From assembly GCA_937884755.1 (NCBI GenBank), contig CAKZYJ010000157.1, forward strand, positions 1 through 35,334: a stretch of 35,334 nt of DNA. The letters are read 5' to 3'. The translations under genes were made by a program, and so were the position numbers. The notes under the pieces are model-generated. The model saw only the letters and a program-made list of their open reading frames with translations, searched no databases and was not told the DNA's origin. This document shows, one piece after another, positions 15,698 to 24,773 of the stretch. The number at the start of each line of letters is the position of its first letter. The stretch's first letter is position 1. The DNA is from an uncultured Flammeovirgaceae bacterium. Lineage in GTDB: Bacteria; Bacteroidota; Bacteroidia; Cytophagales; Cyclobacteriaceae.

Positions 15698-16912
15698 CTA
15701 GTAGTTGGTACCCGCGCGGATCATAGCGCAACGGAAACCGATAGTTGCCGTAGCTGAATCCTGCTCTAAGTAGCGACGAGTACCAGGTGATAGCCAGTAG
15801 GCTACATCAGCCCAAGAACCACCTTTGTATACGCGAAGCTCGTTAGTAACTAATGAGTTAAACTCACCAGGGAAATTAGGATACTTTTCGTTATCGTACT
15901 TTTCTTCCGGGTCAATGGTACCGTCACGACGAATAGGATTCAAATCGTTGAAATCCTGGTACGATAGCGGGCGGTACACATCCAGTACCCACTCGTTTAC
16001 GTTACCCGCCATGTTATAAAGACCAAAGTCATTCGGAGGATACTCGTAGATATAGTCAGTGATCATAGCACCATCATTCAGCTTGCCAGCAATACCAGCG
16101 TAGTCACCGCGTCCTCGCTTGAAGTTAGCAAGCATGTATCCCATTTTCTTTCCGTAAGGATTTCGGGCAGCGTGGCCATCCCAAGGATAAATACGAGAGT
16201 GAGTTTGGTTTTCGTCTAGGTACTGAGTACCAATCAGCGCTTTTGCAGCGTATTCCCACTCAGCTTCGGTAGGCAAGCGGAAATCAGGTAGAACTACTCC
16301 ACTTTCCAGAGGAATACGTCCTCCTTCAGGAATCTCTACTTCGGCACCAGATTCTTCAACCAGTTTTTCGTTTACTACTGAGGTACGCCACTTACAGTAA
16401 TCGTTAGCCTGACGCCAGCTCACACCTACTACCGGAAAATATCGGAAACCAGGATAGCGAAGGTAATGATCTTCGTAAGGATCGTTGAAGGCGAGAGAAC
16501 GACGCCATACTGTAGTGTCAGGAAGGGCTGACTCGTAAAACTCAGTAGTAGAGTCCTGACGGATGTCGAATAGGTACTCTAACCAGTGAATATTACCAAT
16601 CTCAGTTTGATCCATGTAAAAAGAAGCTACGGTCACCGTACGCTCCAGATTATCACGAGTACCCATGAGGTCTTCTTCAAAACTACCCATGGTAAAACGC
16701 CCACCCTCAATGTACACCATGTTGGGGGCTTCGGGTTGACCTTGGTATTCGTCTAAAGTGAAATTACCTTCCACATTATACTCAATACCAGTAACGGAGC
16801 TAGACTGACCAGGATTCATACTGGTAGGCTGGCTTTTGCTACAAGCGGCAAGAACGGCAGCACATAACACAAACTGCCAAGCCTTAGTAACTTGGTTGAC
16901 CAATTGCTTCAT
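15698..16912 (-). CDS. gldJ: Gliding motility / type IX secretion lipoprotein GldJ
   Basis: This 404-residue lipoprotein (lipobox VLAAC, Cys24) has an SSSVTGIEYN motif and one FGE-sulfatase/SUMF-type domain. That domain contains NMVYIEGGRFTMGS, the FYMDQTEIGN segment, PVVGVSWRQANDYCKWRT, FRLPTEAEWEYAAKA, GLYNMAGNVNEWVLDVY and GGSW...RRYLEQDSATATIGFRCA. GldJ-specific features are the SSxxTG start of the mature protein and the PDTTVWRRSLAFNDPY...YLRYPGF insertion. In Flavobacterium, GldJ is needed for gliding, helical tracks and stability of the T9SS protein GldK. No other gld or por gene is in the window. GldK is the main alternative, but the length and insert favour GldJ. Confidence 0.88.
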   Translation of the reverse strand: MKQLVNQVTKAWQFVLCAAVLAACSKSQPTSMNPGQSSSVTGIEYNVEGNFTLDEYQGQPEAPNMVYIEGGRFTMGSFEEDLMGTRDNLERTVTVASFYMDQTEIGNIHWLEYLFDIRQDSTTEFYESALPDTTVWRRSLAFNDPYEDHYLRYPGFRYFPVVGVSWRQANDYCKWRTSVVNEKLVEESGAEVEIPEGGRIPLESGVVLPDFRLPTEAEWEYAAKALIGTQYLDENQTHSRIYPWDGHAARNPYGKKMGYMLANFKRGRGDYAGIAGKLNDGAMITDYIYEYPPNDFGLYNMAGNVNEWVLDVYRPLSYQDFNDLNPIRRDGTIDPEEKYDNEKYPNFPGEFNSLVTNELRVYKGGSWADVAYWLSPGTRRYLEQDSATATIGFRCAMIRAGTNY

Positions 16913-17160
16913 AACCTGTTTTTATTAACTCTTTTACGCTGTTTTAAGGCGAATAACACAAATTGCTTATAAACGATGCTGCTAATTTGAGCACAATCCA
17001 GTAATAATAATAGTAAATACCGGGTAAAATTATATGTATGTAAGTTACGCTATGAAATAAACAAGAAAATAGTATCCTGCTTAGAATCTGTGATTATAAC
17101 GATTCGGATAAGAGGAAATTATTTTTATTGGCATCTTTTTGCCAGTAGTTTACCTAACAA

Positions 17161-20100
17161 CTACGAAAGACTGATTTTGTCTAAAGTATCTATGGCCTGT
17201 TGAGTATTCTCTATATCCTCTATGGACAAAATAGGTCGCTTTTTAGTTTCTTTAATTCGGCACCTTTTAGGGTGATGCTGCACGTACTGTATAATTCTCC
17301 CGAAGGTTTCTGATTTGAAATATTCTTCATTATCCAAACTCAGGAAGTAGCACTTCATCAGATTATTCTTAAGTGTCAGCTTTTCAAACCCTAATTTTTC
17401 GGCTTTCCAGCGCAGGCGCACAGTAGACATTAGTTCCACTACAGACGGAGGCATTTCGCCAAAACGATCTTCCAGCATCGTTTTAAATTCCTGAAGTTGT
17501 TCCTCATTCTGAATATTGTCTAGGCGAGAATATAGTCGCAAGCGCTCGGTAGTGTTTGTTACGTAATCTTCCGGAATAAGAACTTCCAGATCCGTTTCAA
17601 TACTGCAATCCTGTACCAAAGGTCGAGTAACTTCTTTTAGTCCCCGGGTGAATAAATCTTTAAATTCAGTTTCTTTCAGTTCCTGCACGGCCTCGTCCAG
17701 GATCTTATGATACATATCGAAACCTAAATCCGAAATGAAGCCGCTTTGCTCTGCTCCCAGTAAATTACCCGCTCCTCGAATATCCAAGTCGCGCATCGCT
17801 ACCTTAAAGCCATCACCTAATTCAGAAAACTCCTCCAACGTAGAAAGTCGTTTGCGGGCATCGGAAGTTAACCCGGAAGCCGGAGGTGAAAGCAAGTAGC
17901 AGAACGCCTTACGGTTAGACCGGCCTACCCTACCCCGCATCTGATGCAAATCAGATAAACCGAACATATGGGCGTTATTGATCAGGATAGTATTAGCGTT
18001 AGGAATATCCAGACCAGACTCAATAATATTAGTAGAAACCAGTACGTCGTATTCGCCTTCGATGAACTGTAGCATGGTTTTTTCCAGCTTGGCTCCTTCC
18101 ATCTGGCCGTGGGCAACCGCTACCCGGGCATTGGGTACTAAGCGAAGAATGATATTGGCAACCTCTTCAATATTGGCCACCCGATTATGAACAAAGAATA
18201 CCTGCCCTCCCCGTTTTAGCTCAAAGCTAATAGTATCACGAATGATGTTCTCATTAAAGGTGTGAAGTTCGGTGGTAACCGGACGGCGGTTAGGAGGCGG
18301 AGTAGCAATGATGCTCAGGTCGCGGGCTCCCATTAACGAAAATTGCAGTGTCCGGGGAATAGGGGTAGCCGTAAGGGTGAGCACATCCACGTTAACCCGC
18401 ATTTCTTTCAGGCGCTCTTTCACCTTCACTCCAAACTTCTGTTCTTCGTCAATTACTAGTAACCCCAAGTTTTTGAACTCTACATCTTTATTTACGATGC
18501 GGTGGGTGCCGATCAGGATATTTACATTGCCGGCTTTCACCTCCTTCAGTATTTCCCTAATATTCTTAGTAGACTTAAAGCGGTTGATATAGTCTATCTT
18601 CACTGGGAAATCGGCCAGACGGTTATTGAAGGTATGATAGTGTTGCATAGCTAGGATGGTAGTCGGTACCAGCACCGCTACCTGTTTACCTTCAGTAACT
18701 GCCTTGAAAGCTGCTCGGATGGCAATCTCGGTTTTTCCAAACCCTACGTCGCCACAAATAAGCCGATCCATCGGGTGATTTAACTGCATGTCACGCTTTA
18801 CATCTTCGGTAGCTGTCGCTTGATCGGGAGTATCTTCAAAAATGAAGGAGGATTCGAGTTCAGCTTGCAAAAAGCTGTCAGGCTGATAAGCAAAGCCCGG
18901 AGCCGATTTTCGTTTAGCGTAGAGATTAATTAAATCTTTGGCAATATCCTGTACCTTCTTCTTAGCCCGCTTCTTTTTATTTTCCCACTCGGGCGAGCCT
19001 AGTTTGCTGATAGTGGGTGGAGTATCTTCTTTGCCACTGTACTTAGAAATCTTGTGCAGCGAATGCACACTAACGTAGAGTAGATCATCATCGCGATACA
19101 CCAGACGAATGGACTCTTGCTCTCTACCGCCAAAATCTACTTTTTCCATGCCAGCAAAGCGGCCGATACCATGATCTACGTGTACCACATAGTCGCCTAC
19201 CTTCAGCGAGCGTAACTCCTTAAGCGTGATAGCTTTGGATTTGGCCCGGATGCCTTTGGTTTTGTATCGATGAAAACGATCGAATAGCTGATGATCGGTA
19301 TAGCAGGCAATATTTAGCGTATGGTCCACAAATCCTTCCCGCAGAGAGGTGTACAAAGGTTGAAACGTTACCTCTGAATCAAGTTCATCAAATATCTTTC
19401 GTAGTCGCTCAATCTGCTGTTCTGAATCAGAGGCAATGTAATTGGTGATGCTGTGATCTTTATTGTCGTGCAGATTACCAGCCAGCAGTTCAAAGTTTTT
19501 GTTAAACGATGGCTGAGGTTGGCTTTTAATAGTGAAGACACTATCAGTATTGAATGAATAGCGGTTACCAAATTCTACCTGCGTGAATGGTTCAATACTT
19601 CCCAAGAAGGACTTTTTAGTTTCAAACAAAGTCGCTGGGCTGAATACGACCTGAGTACCGTTGGACTCCTGCATCAGCGACGCGAAGTTTTCATTGGCCT
19701 GCTGAAAATACTGATCTATAATGTCGCCCGTGGCTTCAATGTCTTTCCACCAAATCTGGGTGTTCTCAGCCGGAAGAAAGCTAATAAATGACTGTCGTTC
19801 TTCCTCCAGAAGCTTGGTCTGCACGTTAGGAATAATGCTTACCTGGTTAACTTCATTCTGAGATAGTTGGGAGGTGATATCAAAAGTGCGAATACTTTCA
19901 ACTTCATCGCCAAAAAGCTCAATGCGGTAGGGCAGCTCATGGGCGTACGAGAAAATATCAACAATACCTCCCCGTACCGCAAACTGTCCGGGCTCATACA
20001 CAAAGTCAGTTTTCTCAAAATCGTAAGTAACCAAGAGCTCATTAATAAATTGCGTATCCAGCCGCTCTCCTACCTTGATAAAAAAAGTGTTTTCTTGTAG

Positions 20101-20511
20101 TGAACGCTGATTGATCACTTTTTCGGCCAGCGCATCCGGATAAGTGACAATGAGGTGGCCGTGGGAAGGAGTGTTACTGATGATATTAAGAATCTCCGCT
20201 CGCATCAATACGTTAGCGTTTTCGGTCTCATCTAAATGATACGGTTTTTTGTAGGATGCTGGAAAAAGATGAATATCTTTGGTAGGATTCAGGTTTTGCA
20301 GATCATTCTGAAAATAAGCAGCAGCTTCCCGATCAGCCAGTACGAAAACCATGGTGCAGGCATTGACACGGTAGAGGGCACTAGCCAGTACCGTATCTAG
20401 ACTTCCGGTTACGCCTTTTAGTTGAGTTTTTGGAGCATCATTAATTTGAGCGGCTAGCGTTTGAATAAAACTATCGCTAATATATTGTTCAAGAAATTGA
20501 GCGGATTGCAC
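17161..20511 (-). CDS. mfd: Transcription-repair coupling factor Mfd
   Basis: Mfd releases RNA polymerase stalled at lesions and recruits UvrA for nucleotide excision repair. The 1116 residues are normal length. The N-terminal UvrB-homology region is followed by the CarD-like RNA polymerase interaction domain (about 430-500: LKVGDYVVHVDHGIGRFAG). Next is the RecG-like translocase with Walker A GDVGFGKTE (about 587-595), the DEEQ box (about 687), TLTATPIPRTL, and motif VI HQMRGRVGRSNRKAFCYLL. The C-terminal regulatory domain ends near DTLDKISLS. It is divergent from the oxidase subunit gene. The 248 nt between gldJ and mfd hold no gene I can see. Confidence 0.98.
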   Translation of the reverse strand: MQSAQFLEQYISDSFIQTLAAQINDAPKTQLKGVTGSLDTVLASALYRVNACTMVFVLADREAAAYFQNDLQNLNPTKDIHLFPASYKKPYHLDETENANVLMRAEILNIISNTPSHGHLIVTYPDALAEKVINQRSLQENTFFIKVGERLDTQFINELLVTYDFEKTDFVYEPGQFAVRGGIVDIFSYAHELPYRIELFGDEVESIRTFDITSQLSQNEVNQVSIIPNVQTKLLEEERQSFISFLPAENTQIWWKDIEATGDIIDQYFQQANENFASLMQESNGTQVVFSPATLFETKKSFLGSIEPFTQVEFGNRYSFNTDSVFTIKSQPQPSFNKNFELLAGNLHDNKDHSITNYIASDSEQQIERLRKIFDELDSEVTFQPLYTSLREGFVDHTLNIACYTDHQLFDRFHRYKTKGIRAKSKAITLKELRSLKVGDYVVHVDHGIGRFAGMEKVDFGGREQESIRLVYRDDDLLYVSVHSLHKISKYSGKEDTPPTISKLGSPEWENKKKRAKKKVQDIAKDLINLYAKRKSAPGFAYQPDSFLQAELESSFIFEDTPDQATATEDVKRDMQLNHPMDRLICGDVGFGKTEIAIRAAFKAVTEGKQVAVLVPTTILAMQHYHTFNNRLADFPVKIDYINRFKSTKNIREILKEVKAGNVNILIGTHRIVNKDVEFKNLGLLVIDEEQKFGVKVKERLKEMRVNVDVLTLTATPIPRTLQFSLMGARDLSIIATPPPNRRPVTTELHTFNENIIRDTISFELKRGGQVFFVHNRVANIEEVANIILRLVPNARVAVAHGQMEGAKLEKTMLQFIEGEYDVLVSTNIIESGLDIPNANTILINNAHMFGLSDLHQMRGRVGRSNRKAFCYLLSPPASGLTSDARKRLSTLEEFSELGDGFKVAMRDLDIRGAGNLLGAEQSGFISDLGFDMYHKILDEAVQELKETEFKDLFTRGLKEVTRPLVQDCSIETDLEVLIPEDYVTNTTERLRLYSRLDNIQNEEQLQEFKTMLEDRFGEMPPSVVELMSTVRLRWKAEKLGFEKLTLKNNLMKCYFLSLDNEEYFKSETFGRIIQYVQHHPKRCRIKETKKRPILSIEDIENTQQAIDTLDKISLS

Positions 20512-20635
20512 AGAAATAGTACGATTATAAGATACTAGACAATAACAAGTCTGAGGAATAAACGTTTTGAAAAATACCTAGAACCAGAAGCTCTCAAATA
20601 TGTTTCTAAATTAGACAACTCTTAAGATTCGGTGA

Positions 20636-21271
20636 ATGATGCAAAATTACCACAAAAATACGGAGAAGACCGAGCGAGATAATGCTATTGCCCGGTTAGA
20701 AAAACTGCACCCTCACAAAACGCTGCTATATTTAGCCATCTTTGGCAGTACGCTGGTTTTTTTGTTCATGATAGTTTCCTACACAATCAGCCACCGCGAC
20801 CCATCAGCATTTATTAATTTTGAGTTTCCGAAAGCATTTGTGGTAAGTTTAGTATTGCTACTGTTTTCAAGCTACACCATGACCCGGGTATTGCCGGCTT
20901 TCGCGAAAGATGATTTGAAAACGGTTAGAAATTCACTAGGGGTTACCCTGCTGTTGGGAGTGGCTTTCACCATCAGTCAGTATATCGGTTGGTCGGAACT
21001 CTATCATTCGGGTATCTATCTGTCAGGTAAAGCCTCTGGCGCTTATCTGTACGTGATTTCAGGATTGCATGTACTGCACTTGGCCGCAGGCTTAGTTTTT
21101 TTAACAGTTATTTATACGCAGATGAGCGCAGTATCTCGCGACCCGGTAAAGATGCTGATTATGGTAACGAACCCTTACCAAAGAATTAAACTTGAGATGT
21201 TGACAGCCTACTGGCATTTTGTGGATGCTTTATGGTTAATTCTATTTTTCTACTTCCTCTTCAGCTTCTAA
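20636..21271 (+). CDS. Heme-copper (cytochrome c) oxidase subunit III
   Basis: This 211-residue integral membrane protein has five predicted helices at about 28-49, 66-88, 102-121, 133-158 and 190-210, as in short COX III/CtaE/CyoC subunits. Characteristic parts are FISQYIGWSEL-like TISQYIGWSEL, the conserved SGLHVLHLAAGL and the last helix YWHFVDALWLILFF. Subunit III has no redox centre and supports subunit I. Here no other oxidase subunit is adjacent, so it stands alone between mfd and ribD. ATG at 20636 is followed by another ATG, so either may start. Its last 30 nt overlap the 3' end of ribD on the other strand. Confidence 0.9.
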   Translation: MMQNYHKNTEKTERDNAIARLEKLHPHKTLLYLAIFGSTLVFLFMIVSYTISHRDPSAFINFEFPKAFVVSLVLLLFSSYTMTRVLPAFAKDDLKTVRNSLGVTLLLGVAFTISQYIGWSELYHSGIYLSGKASGAYLYVISGLHVLHLAAGLVFLTVIYTQMSAVSRDPVKMLIMVTNPYQRIKLEMLTAYWHFVDALWLILFFYFLFSF

Positions 21272-22231
21272 AGAAAACCGATAGTAGGTAGCTAGTTGAT
21301 CTTCGCTTACAGTCTGCTGAGAAATCAAATATTTCTGGTCTATTTTGGGAGCAGTGATTCCTTTACCAAATCTTTTATCAGCAGTAAAAACTCTTGCTTC
21401 ATCCCACCAATCATTTTCGATTAAAAAATTCAGCAATTGTGATCCACCTTCAACAAATAATGAGACAATTTGTCTCTGGTGTAAGTCGGAAAGCACGTGT
21501 AAGATCCGATTAGCCCAACCATCTGCATTAGGAAGCCGAGCAAATTCTAATTTAGGTAGGCTTGGGGTAAGATGTTCAGAGTAATACAGCGTAGGCTGAC
21601 TTTGGTCAAATACATGCAGTTGTCGGTCTAACGATTGTTTAGGATCTACTACAATTCGGATTGGGTCCTCCCCTTTCCAATCCCTTACGTTCAGGCGAGG
21701 GTTATCGAAACGATAAGTGTTATTGCCCACCCAAATGGCTGTTTCTTGTGAGCGCCATTGGTGTACTAACTTTCGGGCGTGTACTCCACTAATCCATTTA
21801 GAATCATAATTAGACCTTGCTACGAAACTATCGGTGGTTTGTGCCCACTTTAAAACGATATAAGGGCGTTTTTTTTGCTGGTATAAATAGAATCGACGAT
21901 TGACAAACCATTCGAAAGCCTGAAGGTCGGTATTTCCCTCACTAGCTATGATTACATCTTTCAACTGATGTTGAGTAGCTAGTTGGCGGAGCATCTCAGA
22001 ATTGCCAAATGGATTAGTATTAATGAACAAACGTGCTTTGGTAGGGTAATGATTGTTTGATAGTTTGTCAGCAAGTTGAGTTTGATAAGCTTGGGTAGTA
22101 TCAAGCCAGCCTTCAGCCCATATTTTGTTTTGATCTGCCACTAGCCATCCTACTGCTGGTTGAACGACTGCTTGGCTAAAACCTACTTTTGCTAAGTTAA
22201 TTGTACGTAAAAGCAACTGATACTGATCCAT
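21242..22231 (-). CDS. ribD: RibD-type riboflavin reductase with a degenerate deaminase domain
   Basis: RibD normally has an N-terminal CDA-fold deaminase and a C-terminal DHFR-like reductase acting in sequence in riboflavin synthesis. Here the reductase half (about 124-325) looks normal: PYIVLKWAQTTDSFVA, W-I-SG-VHARKLVHQWR, AIWVGNNTYRFDNPRLNVR, PIRIVVD and SLFVEGGSQLLNFLI. The deaminase half keeps its layout (RTINLAKVGFSQ, QPAVGWLV) but lacks the active site. The HAE motif is replaced by YQT at 49-51. The usual PCxHxGxTPPC zinc loop is NTNPFGNSEML at 71-81, with no Cys. The first step must therefore be done by another protein. It is divergent from prmC, a common neighbour of ribD in this phylum. 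Confidence 0.88.
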   Translation of the reverse strand: MDQYQLLLRTINLAKVGFSQAVVQPAVGWLVADQNKIWAEGWLDTTQAYQTQLADKLSNNHYPTKARLFINTNPFGNSEMLRQLATQHQLKDVIIASEGNTDLQAFEWFVNRRFYLYQQKKRPYIVLKWAQTTDSFVARSNYDSKWISGVHARKLVHQWRSQETAIWVGNNTYRFDNPRLNVRDWKGEDPIRIVVDPKQSLDRQLHVFDQSQPTLYYSEHLTPSLPKLEFARLPNADGWANRILHVLSDLHQRQIVSLFVEGGSQLLNFLIENDWWDEARVFTADKRFGKGITAPKIDQKYLISQQTVSEDQLATYYRFSLEAEEEVEK

Positions 22232-22266
22232 TTGCGTAGCTTTGTTACGAAACTAAAGAGTTTCCA

Positions 22267-23136
22267 GTGATTTTTGGCGCAAAAGACGTATATACCATTC
22301 TCAAGGATCAGGTAGCAGGGAACATCAAGTCTCTGTATTCGGAGCAGGAAATAGATACTTCGCTTCGGTGGTTACTGGAAAATACTACTGAAATTAGTCA
22401 GGTAGATATACTTTTAAATAAGAAAATAAAACTATCAGAGGTTCAGTACCAACATCTGGAGCAGTCGGTTCAGCGAATGAATCAGGAGGAGCCTATTCAG
22501 TATATTCTGGGGGAGTGTGAGTTTTACGGCAGAAAGTTTATCGTAAATCCAAATGTGCTTATTCCGAGAGGTGAGACTGAAGAACTAGTGCAATTTGTTA
22601 TTGAGCAACACCATCAGTCATCCCAACTATCAATACTAGACATTGGTACCGGAAGTGGGTGTATCGCTATTACCCTGGCTAAAGAATTACCCAACGTTAA
22701 AGTTTGGGCGTTAGATTCAAGCCCGGAAGCCATTGCCATAGCCCGACAAAACGCAATCGAGCTGGATACTTCGGTCAATTTTCTCACTACTGATATTTTA
22801 TCGGATTATCCTCAACTAACCACATTGGATATTGTCGTTAGCAATCCTCCCTATGTGCTAAATTCAGAAATGAGAGCAATGCGGCAAAATGTGATAAAGT
22901 ACGAACCTTCAGAAGCACTATTTGTAGAAGATGCTGATCCGCTTCTATTTTACCGACGAATTTCGGAGCTTTGTATCCAGGAGTTTAGTAACGTAAAAGA
23001 GGTTTATTTTGAAGTTAATGAGCATTTTGCCTGGCAAGTTGCGACCCTAATGATGGAGAGTGGATTCTCTTCAGCAAATGTTAAAAGTGACATTCATTGC
23101 CGAGAGCGATTCGTCATAGCCAGACGATATGTATAA
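22267..23136 (+). CDS. prmC: Peptide chain release factor N5-glutamine methyltransferase PrmC (HemK)
   Basis: PrmC methylates the Gln of the GGQ motif in release factors RF1/RF2. It has a helical N-terminal domain, then the linker QEEPIQYILGECEFYGRKF and VLIPRGETEELV. These are followed by the SAM-binding DIGTGSGCIAITLA and the catalytic NPPY motif (VVSNPPYVLNSEM), then QNVIKYEPSEALF. The 289-residue length is normal. No ATG precedes the conserved N-terminus. The frame begins at GTG (22267), 35 bp from the divergent ribD start, so a GTG start is the best choice. Confidence 0.96.
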   Translation: MIFGAKDVYTILKDQVAGNIKSLYSEQEIDTSLRWLLENTTEISQVDILLNKKIKLSEVQYQHLEQSVQRMNQEEPIQYILGECEFYGRKFIVNPNVLIPRGETEELVQFVIEQHHQSSQLSILDIGTGSGCIAITLAKELPNVKVWALDSSPEAIAIARQNAIELDTSVNFLTTDILSDYPQLTTLDIVVSNPPYVLNSEMRAMRQNVIKYEPSEALFVEDADPLLFYRRISELCIQEFSNVKEVYFEVNEHFAWQVATLMMESGFSSANVKSDIHCRERFVIARRYV

Positions 23137-23176
23137 AACTAGTCCGTTATATATTTTTTTAATGTAATATTTATAC

Positions 23177-23184
23177 TATTTTTG
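23177..23184 (+). promoter_or_regulatory. Possible -7 element for the cysCDN operon
   Basis: TATTTTTG fits the Bacteroidota -7 consensus TAnnTTTG in a very AT-rich 71-nt gap before cysC. Transcription would start near 23190, giving a short leader before the TTG start at 23208. A matching -33 TTTG is not evident, so the call is weak. Read-through from prmC is also possible. Confidence 0.35.
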
Positions 23185-23207
23185 TAAAAAATATAATTTA
23201 ATTACAA

Positions 23208-23810
23208 TTGAATAATATTTATCCCATATTTGATACAATTCTTCAGCAGACAGATAAGGAGACTTTGTTACGGCAAAAAGGCAAAGTAATCTGGATGGTG
23301 GGGTTATCTGGGTCGGGCAAAAGTACATTAGCCCGGGCTACCGAAAATACACTGCATCAGCAAGGTAAAGTAACAATGCTACTCGATGGTGACAATCTTC
23401 GCACTGGCGTAAACAATAACCTGGGGTTTAGTGAGGAAGAACGACGAGAGAATATTCGTCGGGCAGCTGAGGTAGCGAAACTGTTTGCCCAGTGTGGGGT
23501 AATCACTATCTGCTCACTCATTAGCCCTACCCAAAGTATTCGGCAGATGGCGCGGGAGATTATTGGAGATAATTATTTTGAAGTATTTATTCATTGTCCC
23601 TTGGAGGTCTGCGAACAGCGTGATGTAAAAGGTTTGTACGCTAAAGCTCGTCGTGGGGAAATAAAAGACTTTACCGGCATCTCCTCTCCGTTTGAAGAAC
23701 CGGATCATCCACATCTAAAAATCAGCACCCACGAACAGTCTATTGACGAGAGCCACAATCTACTAGTTAACACAATTCTGGAAAACACTTCGTATCACTC
23801 TGAAATCTAA
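23208..23810 (+). CDS. cysC: Adenylyl-sulfate (APS) kinase
   Basis: CysC phosphorylates APS to PAPS with ATP. The P-loop GLSGSGKST is at 32-40. Further conserved parts are LLDGDNLRTGVNNNLGFSEEERRENIRRAAEVAKLF, the catalytic/substrate loop CSLISP, and KGLYAKARRGEIKDFTGISSPFE near the C-terminus. Length 200 is typical for single-domain CysC. There is no upstream ATG. The frame opens with TTG (MNNIYPIFD), and the following residues match the usual N-terminus through KGKVIW. It is the first gene of a cysC-cysD-cysN cluster, with 6 bp to cysD. Confidence 0.96.
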   Translation: MNNIYPIFDTILQQTDKETLLRQKGKVIWMVGLSGSGKSTLARATENTLHQQGKVTMLLDGDNLRTGVNNNLGFSEEERRENIRRAAEVAKLFAQCGVITICSLISPTQSIRQMAREIIGDNYFEVFIHCPLEVCEQRDVKGLYAKARRGEIKDFTGISSPFEEPDHPHLKISTHEQSIDESHNLLVNTILENTSYHSEI

Positions 23811-23816
23811 GAAATT

Positions 23817-24719
23817 ATGAAATATAGCCTCACCCACTTACAGCAGTTAGAGTCTGAAGCGATCTTTATTATGCGAGAGGTAGCTTCCCAGTTCGAGAAG
23901 CCAGTATTACTTTTTTCGGGAGGAAAAGATTCGATAGTTATGGTAAGGTTGGCACAGAAGGCGTTCTGGCCAGCTAAGATTCCGTTTCCACTCATGCATA
24001 TCGATACCGGCCATAACTTCCCTGAAACCATTGAGTTTCGTGATCGGCTAGTTGAGGAGTTAGGAGCAAAACTAATAGTTCGTTACGTACAGGATTCTAT
24101 CGATCAGGGGAAGGCGGTAGAAGAGAAAGGCCCCAACCCTAGCCGGAACGGGCTGCAGACAATTACGCTACTAGATGCTATTGAGGAGCTTAAATTTGAT
24201 GCAGCTTTCGGAGGAGCCCGGCGTGATGAAGAAAAAGCTCGAGCTAAAGAGCGATTCTTTTCGCATCGTGATGAATTCGGACAGTGGGATCCTCGGAACC
24301 AACGCCCCGAACTCTGGAATTTGTTTAATGGCAAAAAGACGTTGGGCGAGCACTTTCGAGTATTTCCGTTGAGCAACTGGACTGAAATGGATGTGTGGCA
24401 ATACATTGCTGCTGAAAATCTAGAGATACCTAAAATCTATTTCTCTCATCAGCGTGAGGTAGTAAAACGTGACGGAGTACTACTGGCTAAATCAGAGTTT
24501 ATTACATTACTGGAGGGAGAGCATTACGAAGAACGGCAAATCCGTTTCCGAACAGTTGGTGATATGACCTGTACCGGCTCCGTTGAATCACCTGCTACTA
24601 CTATTGAAGCGATTATTCAGGAAGTAGCATCTGCTAAAGTAACCGAAAGAGGTGCTCGAGCCGATGATAAACGCTCCGAAGCAGCGATGGAAGATCGTAA
24701 AAAACAAGGGTACTTCTAG
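23817..24719 (+). CDS. cysD: Sulfate adenylyltransferase subunit 2 (ATP sulfurylase small subunit)
   Basis: CysD is the PP-loop ATP pyrophosphatase subunit of heterodimeric ATP sulfurylase. It makes APS from sulfate and ATP, with GTP hydrolysis by CysN. The PP-loop SGGKDS is at 34-39 (LLFSGGKDSIVMVRLAQKAF). It is followed by PFPLMHIDTGHNFPETIEFRD, FGGARRDEEKARAKER, FRVFPLSNWTEMDVWQYI and RFRTVGDMTCTGSV. The 300 residues are full length. It lies 54 bp upstream of cysN. Confidence 0.98.
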   Translation: MKYSLTHLQQLESEAIFIMREVASQFEKPVLLFSGGKDSIVMVRLAQKAFWPAKIPFPLMHIDTGHNFPETIEFRDRLVEELGAKLIVRYVQDSIDQGKAVEEKGPNPSRNGLQTITLLDAIEELKFDAAFGGARRDEEKARAKERFFSHRDEFGQWDPRNQRPELWNLFNGKKTLGEHFRVFPLSNWTEMDVWQYIAAENLEIPKIYFSHQREVVKRDGVLLAKSEFITLLEGEHYEERQIRFRTVGDMTCTGSVESPATTIEAIIQEVASAKVTERGARADDKRSEAAMEDRKKQGYF

Positions 24720-24773
24720 TATTAGAGCCCTCCATACTGGAAAAATTTTCTCATTTCACATTCCATATTTTCT

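Noticed and set aside
15549-15731. 60-residue minus-strand frame downstream of gldJ
   Set aside because: It overlaps the gldJ 3' end and runs through the gldJ terminator hairpin. No start signal or recognisable motif.
17129-17144. TGGCA/TGCCA hairpin downstream of mfd as a terminator
   Set aside because: The stem is only 5 bp and no T-run follows on the minus strand.
21242-22231. Frameshift or sequencing error explaining the missing RibD deaminase residues
   Set aside because: The reading frame is continuous and aligns with the family on both sides of the lost motifs. Several separate substitutions are needed, not one indel.
24104-24406. 100-residue minus-strand frame inside cysD
   Set aside because: It is antisense to strongly conserved cysD motifs, with Ser/Pro/Arg-rich shadow composition.
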